Assembly: GCF_028389875.1 (NCBI RefSeq)
Contig: NC_084663.1
Span: 216,342,876-216,406,875 of the forward strand
Source of the DNA: Rhea pennata
Taxonomy: Eukaryota > Chordata > Aves > Rheiformes > Rheidae
Reading direction: 5' to 3'
DNA length: 64,000 bases
Shown in pieces: positions 10,473 to 20,749 of this stretch. The number at the start of each line of letters is the position of its first letter. The stretch's first letter is position 1. The position numbers and the translations under genes were made by a program. The notes beneath the pieces were generated by a model that ran no database searches, had not been told where the DNA came from, and saw nothing but the letters and a program-made list of their open reading frames with translations.

Positions 10473-12812
10473 CTCCTCCAGTGGCAATGGGAGAAGTTTT
10501 CTGAGGTGCATTTTCACAGTGAGAAATGGCACTTGTACATCATTTTTGATTAGATATATGCAAAGGTTGCTGGCTGACTCATGTATCTTTTTGCAGCCTA
10601 TCAGGTGTGTGCATATTAGCCGTCACCATCACATAATATCAGATATTCAGTATCAGTTTAGGTTCATACTCTAGAATTCCCTTCTCTATGAATAAAGTTG
10701 GCTGTGAAACCTGGATCTTTGCTCAGTATGGATGGTGTGGTCACTGGGATGGGAGGGGACAGAAGTGCCCTCCAGTCAGTGCTAAGGGAGTAAGGCTTTG
10801 GCATGTTGCTTTGAAATCCACAGGCACCAAATGGTCCCGTTGCTGAGAAAGATCAAATCTGACTGCTTAGGCGGGAAACCCTATCCTTGCAGGAGTGTGA
10901 CCTCCTGACAATGGTATCTGAGGTCATAGCTGCCAAGAGAGTGAGGTCTTGCCACCGTCACTTTGCTAGATTCACAGCCCTCCTTCTCAGCCTCTGCAGA
11001 GGGGCTCCCAGGAAAGTTTTCCTGTGTCTGATGTCTCCTTGTGGAAGCTAGAAGCCAACACTACATTAAAGTCCTGCTTTATTTTGCACTTGAATTATGA
11101 ACATATTTAGCTCCTGGTGCTAACCTAACACAGTTCCGTGGTAGCCTCTGACTTGACCCTGGAATTCACTGCTAACAGTACATTTACATCACCTCCTTTT
11201 AGATAGTGGAGCGATCAAAAAAAGAAGCAGAAGTCCCTAATGAGTCTGTGAGACCAGTGAGATTTTGTGGAGTAGTGATATAAATACACATTCTCTGGCA
11301 GCCTGGAGGCAAGATGCTCAGGCTGATCATGCTAGGGTGTTGCTCCATATTTAGGGCAAAAGTTATCTGCTTCTGTTGGGCTGCTTTTCACATTTTGGTT
11401 GTTACATAATTTCAGATAACTTTGTTAATGTTACCGTAGTATTACTGTTAATTGCTTTTAACTAGAGAATGCATATATAATGAAGAGCTAGTGACCCTCA
11501 GATTATTTTCTTGTCAGCTGAGGGCAGTAAGCACCATTCATCTGACTATGGAAGATATCTACTTTCAGGGGAGATGAAATGCATTATGGCAGTGCCTGTT
11601 TCCCTCCAGTGACTGGTGGGAACCCAGACAACCAGCTGAGAGGCAGACATCTGCACAGCAGATACCTACAGCCAGGTGAGGTGAGTATGAAGAGCAGTCC
11701 TTGCCTGTGTTTACAATCTGGGTGTAACAGCTTGGTGAGGTGGATAAGTAGCACTGAAATCTTGTTTTCTCAGCATAGAAAGATGTATCTTGCACATCCC
11801 AGCCCTACAGACTCGTTAATGGCCAAAGCTCTCCTCTCTCAGACAGGATGATCTGGTTGTTGCATGCTTTTTACCAGAAAATAGCACTAGCACTTGTGCA
11901 TATGTGAATTCACAAGTCTTAGACGTTTTGGTCTCAGATTAGCAGATGTTCACAGCTCTGCTTCTTAGCATACTGAGGAAGGCTTGTTGGCAAGATCCTG
12001 CAAAATGCTGCTGCAGTATCTGGTTCTCAGCTGTGCACAGCTCTGGAAGTTGCAGACAGCACTTGGCTGAAGGAAATCTATATTAAGACTTTGGTGCCAA
12101 GATTATTTTTATGGAAGGGGAAAAAAAATCATCAGGTTTACATATTCACAGAATGAAAGAAAGAAAGCAGATGTGCAAATAATCAAAAGAGAGATAGAGA
12201 AAATGTAGAAAGTTTATAGCTGGCAGAGAAGAGGTGTTCTGAGACACCCACACAGAAGTGATGTAAGGATCTCATTCATCAAGCACTGGAAACCACTTTC
12301 AGATCTCAGGGTGAGGGAGTTGTATAGCAGTCTAAATACAGAAGTCTAGAGATCTGCACCATTCTCCTCACCTTGTTCTTCTGCAGAAGAACAAGGAAAA
12401 GCCAGAGTAAGGGCTGGTGATCTGGCCCCTCGACTTCCAAGTCCACTGTATGAGGTCAGTATGAGATAGAAATCTGTTGTCACCCTTCATCTAGCATGTC
12501 ACTTCTGAAGTCTTTTTGCCCTCTGTTGCAACATATTTAATATAGTACCCCAACCATCAATCTGGTTTCTGTTTCACACTGCCCTGGCACAGGGATGTTC
12601 ACAACTCAGCCTTCACTTTGGTGCTGTATACATCCATCTCTCTAAGCTTTCTGTTACTTGCGAGTTGCATTACTCCCTAAGAACAGCTCACAAAGGTAAA
12701 ATGTCCTTTAACTGTTTCATAGCAAATTCAGAAATGTGGATCCTTCCATCACCGTTAGAAGAATGAAAAAGGTTTTACTTTTTTGTGTGATTACTCTTTG
12801 ATGTTCTCTATA
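10473..12812. other. Intergenic, no gene seen
   Basis: About 2.3 kb of unique DNA between the CR1 and the next OR. No OR, globin or other protein motif is visible. It may contain the promoter and leader exon of the OR at 12882. Confidence 0.5.
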
Positions 12813-12825
12813 AATTCTTTTGTAG
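12813..12825 (+). other. Candidate 3' splice site of OR 5' UTR intron
   Basis: AATTCTTTTGTAG followed by G, 57 bp before the OR ATG at 12882, matches a pyrimidine tract plus AG. Confidence 0.45.
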
Positions 12826-12881
12826 GATGCATTGGATCTGATATTTGAACTTTGATAGGACAAAGATGTTTCATTAGGAAA

Positions 12882-13820
12882 ATGAGCAACAACAGCTTCC
12901 TTAGACCTTCTACATTCCTTCTAACAGGAATCCCAGGAATGGAAGGTGGGAACATGTGGATTGCTATCCCTTTCTGCTCCATGTACATTATTTCCATCCT
13001 AGGAAATAGCATGGTCCTCTTTGTCATCAAGGCTGACCACAACCTCCACAAGCCCATGTACCTCTTCCTGTCCATGTTGGCTGTCACAGAGCTTGGTGTA
13101 TCTCTGTCTACGCTCCCCACGGTGGTGAGTGTGCTGCTCTTTGACTCACGGGAGATCAGATTTGAAGTCTGCCTCACTCAGATGTTCTTTATTCACTGCT
13201 TTTCCATCATGGACTCAGGGGTGCTGTGGGCCATGGCCTTCGACCGCTTCATGGCCATCTACAACCCCCTGCAATATGCGTCTGTCCTGACCAACCCACG
13301 GACAGGCCTCATTGGGCTGGGGCTCACAGTGAGGAGTGTTAGCCTCTTGATCCCCTTGCCAATACTTCTGATGAGGCTGCCATTCTGCAGATCCCATGTG
13401 CTCGCTCACTCCTTCTGTCTGCACCCCAACTTAATCCAGCTGCCGTGTGCGGATATCAAGGTGAACAGCATGTACGGCTTATTTGTCCTGCTGGCTACAT
13501 TTGGGCTAGACTCACCGTCTATTGTCCTGTCTTATGTCATGATCATTAAGACTGTGCTGAGTATTGCATCCAAGGAAGAGCGCCTCAAGGCCCTGAACAC
13601 TTGCGTCTCTCATGTCTGTGCTGTCCTGATTTATTATGTCCCGATAATTGGCTTATCCATGGTGTACAGGTTTGGGAAACATGCGTCTCCTCTGATTCAC
13701 GCCTTCATGGCCAACACCTACCTTCTTGTACCCCCTGTGTTAAATCCAATTATTTACAGTGTAAAAACTAAACAGATCCGCAGAGGTATATGCAAACTAC
13801 TAACTCCAAAATTGCACTGA
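12882..13820 (+). CDS. Olfactory receptor, class I (OR51-like)
   Basis: An intact odorant receptor of 312 residues in a single exon. Starting at ATG 12882 gives MSNNSFLRPSTFLLTG with an NNS sequon; the in-frame extension upstream has no ATG. In order: GIPGMEGGNMW; LGNSMVLFVIK in TM1; LHKPMYLFLSMLA; LSTLPTV; QMFFIHCFSIMDS in TM3; MAFDRFMAIYNPL (DRF in place of DRY, common in class I ORs); EC2 cysteines FC, SFC and LPC; SYVMIIKTVL; ERLKALNTCVSHVC; PIIGLSMVYRFG; NPIIYSVKTKQI. The IGLS..YRFG and IASKEERLKAL motifs place it with OR51. It has the same orientation as the OR at 7.1 kb. Confidence 0.95.
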   Translation: MSNNSFLRPSTFLLTGIPGMEGGNMWIAIPFCSMYIISILGNSMVLFVIKADHNLHKPMYLFLSMLAVTELGVSLSTLPTVVSVLLFDSREIRFEVCLTQMFFIHCFSIMDSGVLWAMAFDRFMAIYNPLQYASVLTNPRTGLIGLGLTVRSVSLLIPLPILLMRLPFCRSHVLAHSFCLHPNLIQLPCADIKVNSMYGLFVLLATFGLDSPSIVLSYVMIIKTVLSIASKEERLKALNTCVSHVCAVLIYYVPIIGLSMVYRFGKHASPLIHAFMANTYLLVPPVLNPIIYSVKTKQIRRGICKLLTPKLH

Positions 13821-13971
13821 TATCATACAGAGAATATCCAGGAGATTTTGCACATAGTGAAACAGCTGATGAATAATAGTTTAGAGACTGTCTACTCCAC
13901 CCTGTCATACGTTTGCCTGTTGAGGATCCCGAACTTTTAAACCCTTTACATGCTGCAGGTAAGGTATATTT

Positions 13972-14436
13972 AAGAGAGACATGGAGCTACTGCAGAGACT
14001 CCAGCGTAGGGCTATGAAGATGATCAAAGGGCTGGAGCACCTGCCCTATGAGGAACAGCTGCTGGGCCTGTTCAGCCTGGGGAAGAGAAGACTGAGGGGG
14101 ATCTGATCAATGTGTGTAAGTACCTGAAGGGAGGGTGTCAAGGGGACAGGGACAAACTCTTTTCAGTTGTCCCGTGTGACAGGACAAGAGGCAATGGGCA
14201 CAAATTGAAGCACAGGAAGTTCTGCCTGAACGTGAGGGGGAATTTCTTCCCTGTGAGAGTGGCAGAGCGCTGGAACAGGCTGTCCAGAGAGGTTGTGGAG
14301 TCTCATTCTCTGAAGATCTTCAAGGCCTGGATGCAACCCTGTCTACCATGCTCTAGGTGACCCTGGCTGAGCGGGGAGGTTGGACTAGATGATCTCCAGA
14401 GGTCCCTTCCAACCTTACCGATTCTATGATTCTATA
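13972..14436 (+). mobile_element. CR1 LINE 3' fragment
   Basis: A plus-strand, 5'-truncated CR1. It begins in the ORF2 C-terminus (AGAGAGACATGGAGCTACTG) and ends with GGTTGGACTAGATGATCTCC and ATTCTATG octamers. The ORF2 remnant is interrupted by small deletions, including one in the [11 protein letters not shown] region at about 14055. Confidence 0.92.
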
Positions 14437-16015
14437 TCCTGTCGAGGCTCCCACCATTCTTTTTGTTGAACAAAGGAGCAGTATCTACAGCCTTCTATAT
14501 ATTTATTCCATTCCTGGTCAATAATGTGGGAGATATAATTACTTGAAGTTCCCAAAATAAAATTCCCCCTTTTAGACAAATAGGACATAGCATTGGAGAT
14601 CCCTGCATAAGGTGGTCTTGTCTGTGCAATGACACTGAGTCAGAGTGCCCAGAGTTCCTGACCTCCTGAACGAGGATGTTGATCTTTCCACCTATGATTG
14701 CCTGGGCACACTTCTGCTCTTATGCTGAAGCACATGCAAAGAAAAATCTGATGCTTCCTAGATATGCTCAGCCATCTCTGCACCCGTTAGAGCATTGACG
14801 TACGTATGTGCAATAGCTGTTTGTCCAAGATTTTACATATGCAGCCAGACTTGCTAAGACTCATACAGGGCTGTCAGGTATTTAGGAACCCAGCCAAAGT
14901 CCTCTCATTCCAGCCAGGTAACATTTTCAGCAAGCACAGGGCTCCTAGGCACCGCATCAAGCCAAATCTGGAGTGTGTAACCGACTTATAGCTGCCGAGA
15001 AGATTGATCAGCACTGCCTTAAGAAACCACCTAATACAGATCCCACTGCATCCCATGAAAACAGAGCCTATGCAATGTCACTGCAGCAACGCTGGGCTCG
15101 GGATACCTTCTGGCTGTAGTGGAAACAATTATATGCAACAAGCAGACAGGTCGGATCATCAGCTGGTGTGAATGGCTCAGCCACTGCACAGCTGCAGCTC
15201 CACTGTCTTGTCTATGTCAAAGCAATGGGAGAACAAGCTCCCAGCTAAAACACCTGAAAGGAGGTGTCTGCATATGCAGCGGGTATTTAAGATCCTGTTA
15301 CACAGGAGATCTAATCAGTACAGATCCTAGAGAGCGACTAAGACCACCCTAAAGCAGATAGCCGGCTTTCACCCCGGAATATCCTGCCTGCTCCCCATAG
15401 CTCCCTCTGCTTTGATTTCCACCCTTTGAAGAGGATTGCTCTGGCATAAGGTTAGAAAGCAGAGAGGTGAAGCCATGCTACGTATCTAAAACAAAACAAA
15501 AATATTGGTGGCAATGGTGGTTGCTGAGGACAGGGCTGTACATCAAAGGCTTGATCCTTCCTCACAGGGGCTGTGAGGATTGAGCATCCGTCACCCCAGC
15601 AGCAGGGCTGAGAAGGGCCAAAAGACTCCCGCCTTCCTTTTCCCCTGCATAAATCTATCATTGCTGAAAACAACCAAGAAACACTGGTATTTACTGATGC
15701 CTAAATGGGCACATGATTACCCAAGGGAAATCACAGAAAAACAACAAAACATACTTCATGTATTCCAAATCAGACTGAGAACTGAAAGGTTGTCAGTGCT
15801 TTACAGGTTGCCTGCTGAGCTTTTGCTGATGCGACCCAAACAAGACAAAGTTTCCTTTGGAGGTGGACAGGACGGGGCACTGGGTCAGATAAAGCTTTCA
15901 CAGGGCTTCCTTGTCTCTCTTGGCAGCCAGAAGTATCAACAACCACCTACAAGTTCTGTTAGTTCTGCTGTTATTCACTGCAACAATTCCTATTTTGTAG
16001 CCTCTTTATTGCTAA

Positions 16016-16049
<34 letters not shown>

Positions 16050-16340
16050 GGATTATATATACCTACTCCAATACAGCTAGATTTTCTTCAGTCAGCAGTG
16101 CCCAATCTCCGTGCTTTGAGATGCATCTCTGTGGTATTTGTAACCCAAATAATATATCTGGTTACAATAATTTTTCAGATGGAAATGATTTGAACCTGAT
16201 GGTGTTCCTGTGAGTTTGGACTGTGGTACACTCAAAAGCTTGTTATAGGTAGGAAAAAGCATACCTTGTAAGTGGAGCCAAGGCCTGATTGGTTTTGCTG
16301 TTAAAGTTTTAACCTTATAAAAATACAGAAGACTTATTAT
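14437..16340. other. Intergenic, no gene seen
   Basis: Unique DNA with a 29-base A-run at 16019-16047. Nothing upstream of the A-run resembles a recognisable retrocopy or SINE. No protein motif is visible. Confidence 0.5.
16019..16047 (+). repeat. Poly-A run (29 A)
   Basis: A continuous run of 29 adenines. It could be the tail of a degraded retroposed sequence, but no source or target-site duplication is evident. Confidence 0.9.
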
Positions 16341-16344
16341 TAGT

Positions 16345-17180
16345 CTATTGTCTAACCTAGTGTCATCTGAAAGCTTTGAGAAATCACTGTGCCCTCCATC
16401 ATCCAAGTTACTGATGAAAAAGCTGAATAAAACGAGTCTTAGGAGACATCCCTTGAGGTCTTGTCTGCTGACTCTCCTCTGAAGTGAAAATGACCTACCC
16501 TTTACTTTAACCTACTTCCCACCTATAGAAGGTTTCCTCCAACCCCTTTACAAATTAATTTCTTTAATAGTTTTTAGTTAAAAACCCTTGGACATCCTGA
16601 TGTATTATCTGCACTGGATCTAGCTGCTTGTAGATACCCTCACCTGAGGGTCTGACATACTGCAGAGGCAGGATTTCCTTTTGCAGTAGCCTGACTGACT
16701 CTTTGCAAGACCATACTTCTCTGTATGTTTCGTGACCTTATTCTTTATCATAGTCTCTACTGTCTTACAAGGAGAGAAGTCAGGCCCACTGGCCGGTAGA
16801 TCTCAGGAGCCCCTCTAGAGTCCCTTTTGCCGATGGTGGCCCCTGGTCCTCCAGCATAGTAACTGTTTCATAACAGTAATGGAGTTTCATACCCTCGCAT
16901 CATGTCCAGGAGTTCTACAATTTCACATCTGACTTCCTTCTGGACTGTCAGGTGAATGACTCATGATCCTGGGACTTACTCATTTAACTGACATCTATTT
17001 GGTGTAATCCTTCCTCCCTATTTACTTCAGATTGATCAAGATCCTCTAATCCATCTGCTATGAGCACTGTGCCAGGTAACAGTCTACCCAACAAGCACCT
17101 CCACTGGTAAAATCTGATGTAAAGACTTCAGTGAGCCTCTCTGCCTAGCTGGATTATTGCTTTTGATAAATAAAACAAAC
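16345..17180 (-). mobile_element. Ancient CR1/L3-like LINE relic
   Basis: The plus strand reads as a strongly diverged antisense of CR1/L3 ORF2. Blocks match the reverse transcriptase region of other CR1s in the right order: TCATCCAAGTTACTGATGAA (compare the block at about 56095 in the 55.8-kb copy), ACTGGCCGGTAGATCTCAGG with CCCTTTTGCCGATGG, then GGTGAATGACTCATGATCCTGGG. Many indels and no coding capacity indicate an old element. The edges are approximate. Confidence 0.55.
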
Positions 17181-17306
17181 ATTTAACTGTTAGTATGAGC
17201 ACCTTTAGCAAGGTTCTCTTTCCATTAATTTTTAGCTTTCTTAACCTCTTGTTTGTTTGACCTGTCGTATTTTCTGTGCTCTGCATTTTGACAAGCTTGT
17301 CAATTC

Positions 17307-18278
17307 TTAACGACTCCAGGCCTGCTTACCATGGCCAGGCCAGGCCAGCCTTTGACTTAGGAGTCTGATGATGCCTTTGCGAATATGCTTGGTTTGCATA
17401 CTGTAGATGATGGGGTTCAATACAGGTGGGATGAAAAGGTAGATGTTGGCCATGAGAACATGGCTAATGGGTGCAGCATTCTTCCCATACCGGTGTATAA
17501 TGGATAGGCCAACCATGGGGACATAGAAAATCAAGACAGCAGAGAAGTGGGATATGCAAGTGTTCAGGGCTTTGGCCTGTTTCTCTCTGGAAGTGATGCC
17601 CAGCAGAGTCTTGAAGATCATGATGTAGGACACAGTGATAAGCACTGGGTCTAGGATGACTATCAGCAGCACTAGAATTAAGCCGTACAGGCTATTCAGT
17701 GTGGTGTCTGTGCATGCCAGACGTATCATATCCTGATGCAGGCAATAGGAGTGAGAAAGCACATGGGACCTGCAGAACGACATCCGTGTAAGAAGGCAGA
17801 TTAATGGGAACAGTGTCAGAGTGCATCGGCAGACAATCCCCAGTCCAACCTTTGCAATCTTTGTAGGAGTAAGGATGGAGGAATACCTCAGTGGGTAGTA
17901 GATGGCCATATGGCGATCAAAGGCCATGGCCAGAAGCACTGAGGACTCCATGAAGGAGAAGGCATGGATGCAGAACATCTGAGTGAGGCAGACTGGGAAG
18001 CTGATCTCCATAGCACCAAACCAGAACACATATGGCACTGTGGGCAGGGTGGACAGGGTCAGACCCAAGTCTGTGGTGGCCAGCATAGAAAGGAAATAGC
18101 ACATGGGCTCGTGGAGCCCTCTGTATGTTCTTACCACCAGCAGAACAGTGCAGTTTCCCAGCATTGCAATGAGATACATCAGACAGAAAGGAATGAAAAA
18201 ACAGCGGTGGAGATCAGCCAGCCCGGGAATGCCTACCAGCAGGAAGGCCAGGGCATCACTGCTGTTCCCTGGGGTCAT
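17307..18278 (-). CDS. Olfactory receptor, class I (OR51-like)
   Basis: An intact odorant receptor of 323 residues on the minus strand, start CAT at 18276-18278. The N-terminus MTPGNSSDALAFLLVG carries an NSS sequon. In order: GIPGLADLHRCFFIPF; MLGNCTVLLVV in TM1; LHEPMCYFLSMLA, with Cys where PMY is usual; LSTLPTVPYVFWFGAMEISF; QMFCIHAFSFMESS; MAFDRHMAIYYPL, with His in place of the DRY tyrosine; EC2 cysteines SFC, SYC and LAC; SYIMIFKTLL; KALNTCISHFSAVL; PMVGLSIIHRYG; NPIIYSMQTKHI. The C-terminal tail after TM7 is long and basic (ending KQAWSR). It is the only intact OR in the window transcribed leftward, and the nearest intact neighbour on the 3' side of the globin cluster. No disabling change is seen. 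Confidence 0.95.
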   Translation of the reverse strand: MTPGNSSDALAFLLVGIPGLADLHRCFFIPFCLMYLIAMLGNCTVLLVVRTYRGLHEPMCYFLSMLATTDLGLTLSTLPTVPYVFWFGAMEISFPVCLTQMFCIHAFSFMESSVLLAMAFDRHMAIYYPLRYSSILTPTKIAKVGLGIVCRCTLTLFPLICLLTRMSFCRSHVLSHSYCLHQDMIRLACTDTTLNSLYGLILVLLIVILDPVLITVSYIMIFKTLLGITSREKQAKALNTCISHFSAVLIFYVPMVGLSIIHRYGKNAAPISHVLMANIYLFIPPVLNPIIYSMQTKHIRKGIIRLLSQRLAWPGHGKQAWSR

Positions 18279-20215
18279 GCTTGCTCCTTTTCATTAATAC
18301 TCCAAGGTAACACAGGATAAGATTTCACAAGGAAATGAAAGCAAACTACTGACAGAATGCAATCCAGGGACTCAAAGTGAAGATCTTGGTTTTTTTCTCC
18401 TCCCTGAAGATTTACTGGACCAGAAGCTAGAACTTTGGAACTCTGGATTCACGTCTTGTCCCTGTTTCATTTCCTCTTGGTTCCTCCCCTGTAAAGCAGA
18501 TAGTAGCATTATTTATTGCACCAGGGCTGCATCCCTCCCAAGACACTGCTGCAGTCTCTTCTTTCAGTCACTGTAAGCAAGATCACTGCCCTACCCTGCC
18601 ACTCAGGCCTTGGACTCTATGTCCATCTGAGCCTTTCTCACCCAGGCACATCAAGCTCACAAATTGTCTACAACCCTCCTCCCTCCAGTCCCCACGTAAA
18701 ACTGTTCTCCAGTCCCCCTCACACCTCTGCTCTCAGGCCTTGATGCATGCAGCCTCCCCTCCCTCCATCCACCTCCATGCAGGACACTGCTGGTGGGACC
18801 ATTGCTACGCTTACCATCTGAACCACCCCCACCTCCTCCAGGCAGCAGATGACAGCTTCCTGTTTCCTTTCCCAAACTGGATGTCCAGCATGTCTACCCT
18901 TGGTCACAGCTCCATTGGCTCACTTGTTGGCTTTTCAGATGCCTTCTTTGGAGCTCCCTTCAAACCACCTCCGCTTCCTTCTACCTGGCTGCTGAGTTTT
19001 GTTCATGGTTCGATTGCTGCCAGATGCAGTCCTGCTTGTCCTGCACCTGCTATTCCTCAACATATCCTTATGCCAGAGATGAAGGGCAAGAGGTTGAAAT
19101 TTTTTCCTCTGTCCTGTGCTCAAAAACAAGGGCTCCCAGGAATTATCAAAATAGAAGCAATTACTGAAATTTATTGTCACCCACTGTGATCACAGAGGGG
19201 ACATGCGCAGTCTGGCAGGTTTAACTTTCATAGAACATCAGCAAATTTAGAAAGATATCATTTTCCTTTACTTCAGAGATTATTTATGATTGTAATTGTT
19301 GTTTCCATTATTACAGTTTTTATCGATAGCTTATCAAGCTAGTAGAAGCGACAGGTGTTTCAGTAGACATGCATCTTAGCTGTCTATGTAGCAACTGTAG
19401 TTCTTAGCAGTGATGTTAATACAACTAATAGCTATAGGTAAAATTAAGCAAAATGTACCCAAATCCAGCTCTCATTTCTTCTACAGAATCATTCACAAAA
19501 GGCTTTCAAGCCATAGCCTGTGGATGCCTCCAGGAAAAAGAGGGGTATGTGAAATACAACTAATGAAAGCAAAGCTATTATCAAAAGGATTACATTTTTT
19601 TATACAAGATCTCCATCTTTGGGGGGTTGCAAATTAAAAAAACTTGTAAAATGCACCTATAGACTGAAGTGCTCAGAAGGCATTTGCTGGGCCTGTCTGT
19701 TGTTCTCTTCAGGGGCTATAGTCACTGATACGGAACAAGTCAAACTTTTCCAGCCCTTCGCACCGCAGAATTTCATGCTCCATCTGCTTATGCAAACAGA
19801 GGACATGGCATTGCTTAAAATGGGTGCACACGGCCAAACTCATTAACGTGTCATCAAAAATGGAATTTGTGTATTTCCTACTGCCTCCCATCTCAGACAA
19901 AGCTCCAGACATCTGTGCCGCTGGTTCTTACTTAGCCAGCTAAATAATTCGCTTGATAACCTAAATTAGCAGACAGCTTTCCAGAGTGCTCGGGTTACTG
20001 AATAGATCCAGGTATCTGAATTTGGGCATACCATCTCGAACTCATGTCTCATCTTCATCATCTCTAAATGTGCTTTGGACACCTCGCAAAAATACAAGTT
20101 TATGTTGTTCGCTTCGTGCATCATCGGCTGTTCTGGCGTGAGTGAATATCCGTTAAACTGGGAAAAGACTAGCATTGCTTTTCCAGCTACCACCGTGGCA
20201 GAGTGGTGGGTGGGG
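18279..20215. other. Intergenic, no gene seen
   Basis: Unique DNA. A pyrimidine-rich stretch (about 18500-18980) gives accidental long open frames but no family motif. It may include the leader and promoter of the minus-strand OR. Confidence 0.5.
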
Positions 20216-20382
20216 AGGACTGGCCCTGCCCACGTCTGCTCGCAGTAGCCCACGCTGCTGTGGGGCGATACCATACGCGTGTGCGAACTGCCCCGAGGCT
20301 GCGCGTTTTTCCTGCCCCAAACGCCCTCGTTCGTTCAGCTCGAGTGCTCTGCAGCGGAGCCTGCGGAAGGAGCGCTCCCCTT

Positions 20383-20418
20383 CTGCTCCCCTCGTCCTCT
20401 CTGCTCCCCTCGTCCTCT
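20383..20418. repeat. 18-bp perfect tandem duplication
   Basis: CTGCTCCCCTCGTCCTCT occurs twice in direct succession inside the CpG island (20383-20400 and 20401-20418). Confidence 0.95.
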
Positions 20419-20464
20419 CAGCTTTTCGCTTTTGTCCGCGGTGCAACACGCGAGCGACGTGCCC

Positions 20465-20478
20465 GCGCGCGGCGGCAA
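20465..20478 (+). promoter_or_regulatory. CTCF-like motif
   Basis: GCGCGCGGCGGCAA fits the CTCF consensus CCGCGNGGNGGCAG at 12 of 14 positions by eye (first and last differ). The motif reads on the plus strand, pointing toward the globin genes. Unverified by any scoring. Confidence 0.4.
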
Positions 20479-20749
20479 GGCACGTCCGCACGGCGCGGCG
20501 CTCGCGGGGAGGGAGCGGGCTCCGCGCGGCCCCGACGGTGCTCGGCTCCCGCGGGGGCCTTCGCCGACCCGCGCCGTCTGGCGGGCTCCCCGCAGCCGCG
20601 GGGGTCCATCCACCCGCCGCGCGGCCCCGGCTCCGGAGGGAGCAGAAGACACCGGCCATCCGGGTGGGCAGTGACCTGTACTTTGTGAAAGATCCCCTGG
20701 AGAAACGCATCTCAGAGGCTGACCTCAGAGCTTTAAATCCTGCCTGAAA

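Larger units (their letters stand above)
20220..20680. promoter_or_regulatory. CpG island, candidate 3' boundary element of the globin domain
   Basis: A roughly 460-bp block dense in CpG dinucleotides (GCGCGCGGCGGC, GGCGCGGCGCTCGCGG, CCGCCGCGCGGCCCC), standing out sharply from AT-rich flanks. It lies between the last globin gene (epsilon, 26.2 kb) and the nearest intact OR (18.3 kb). In chicken, a CTCF-bound hypersensitive site occupies the interval between epsilon and the downstream OR, so position and composition fit such a boundary. An unmethylated promoter for an unknown transcript is the alternative. The long open frames on both strands here are what stop-poor GC-rich DNA gives by chance; I do not call them genes. 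Confidence 0.6.

Noticed and set aside
16019-16047. Poly-A run as the tail of a processed retrocopy
   Set aside because: No recognisable source sequence or target-site duplication flanks it.
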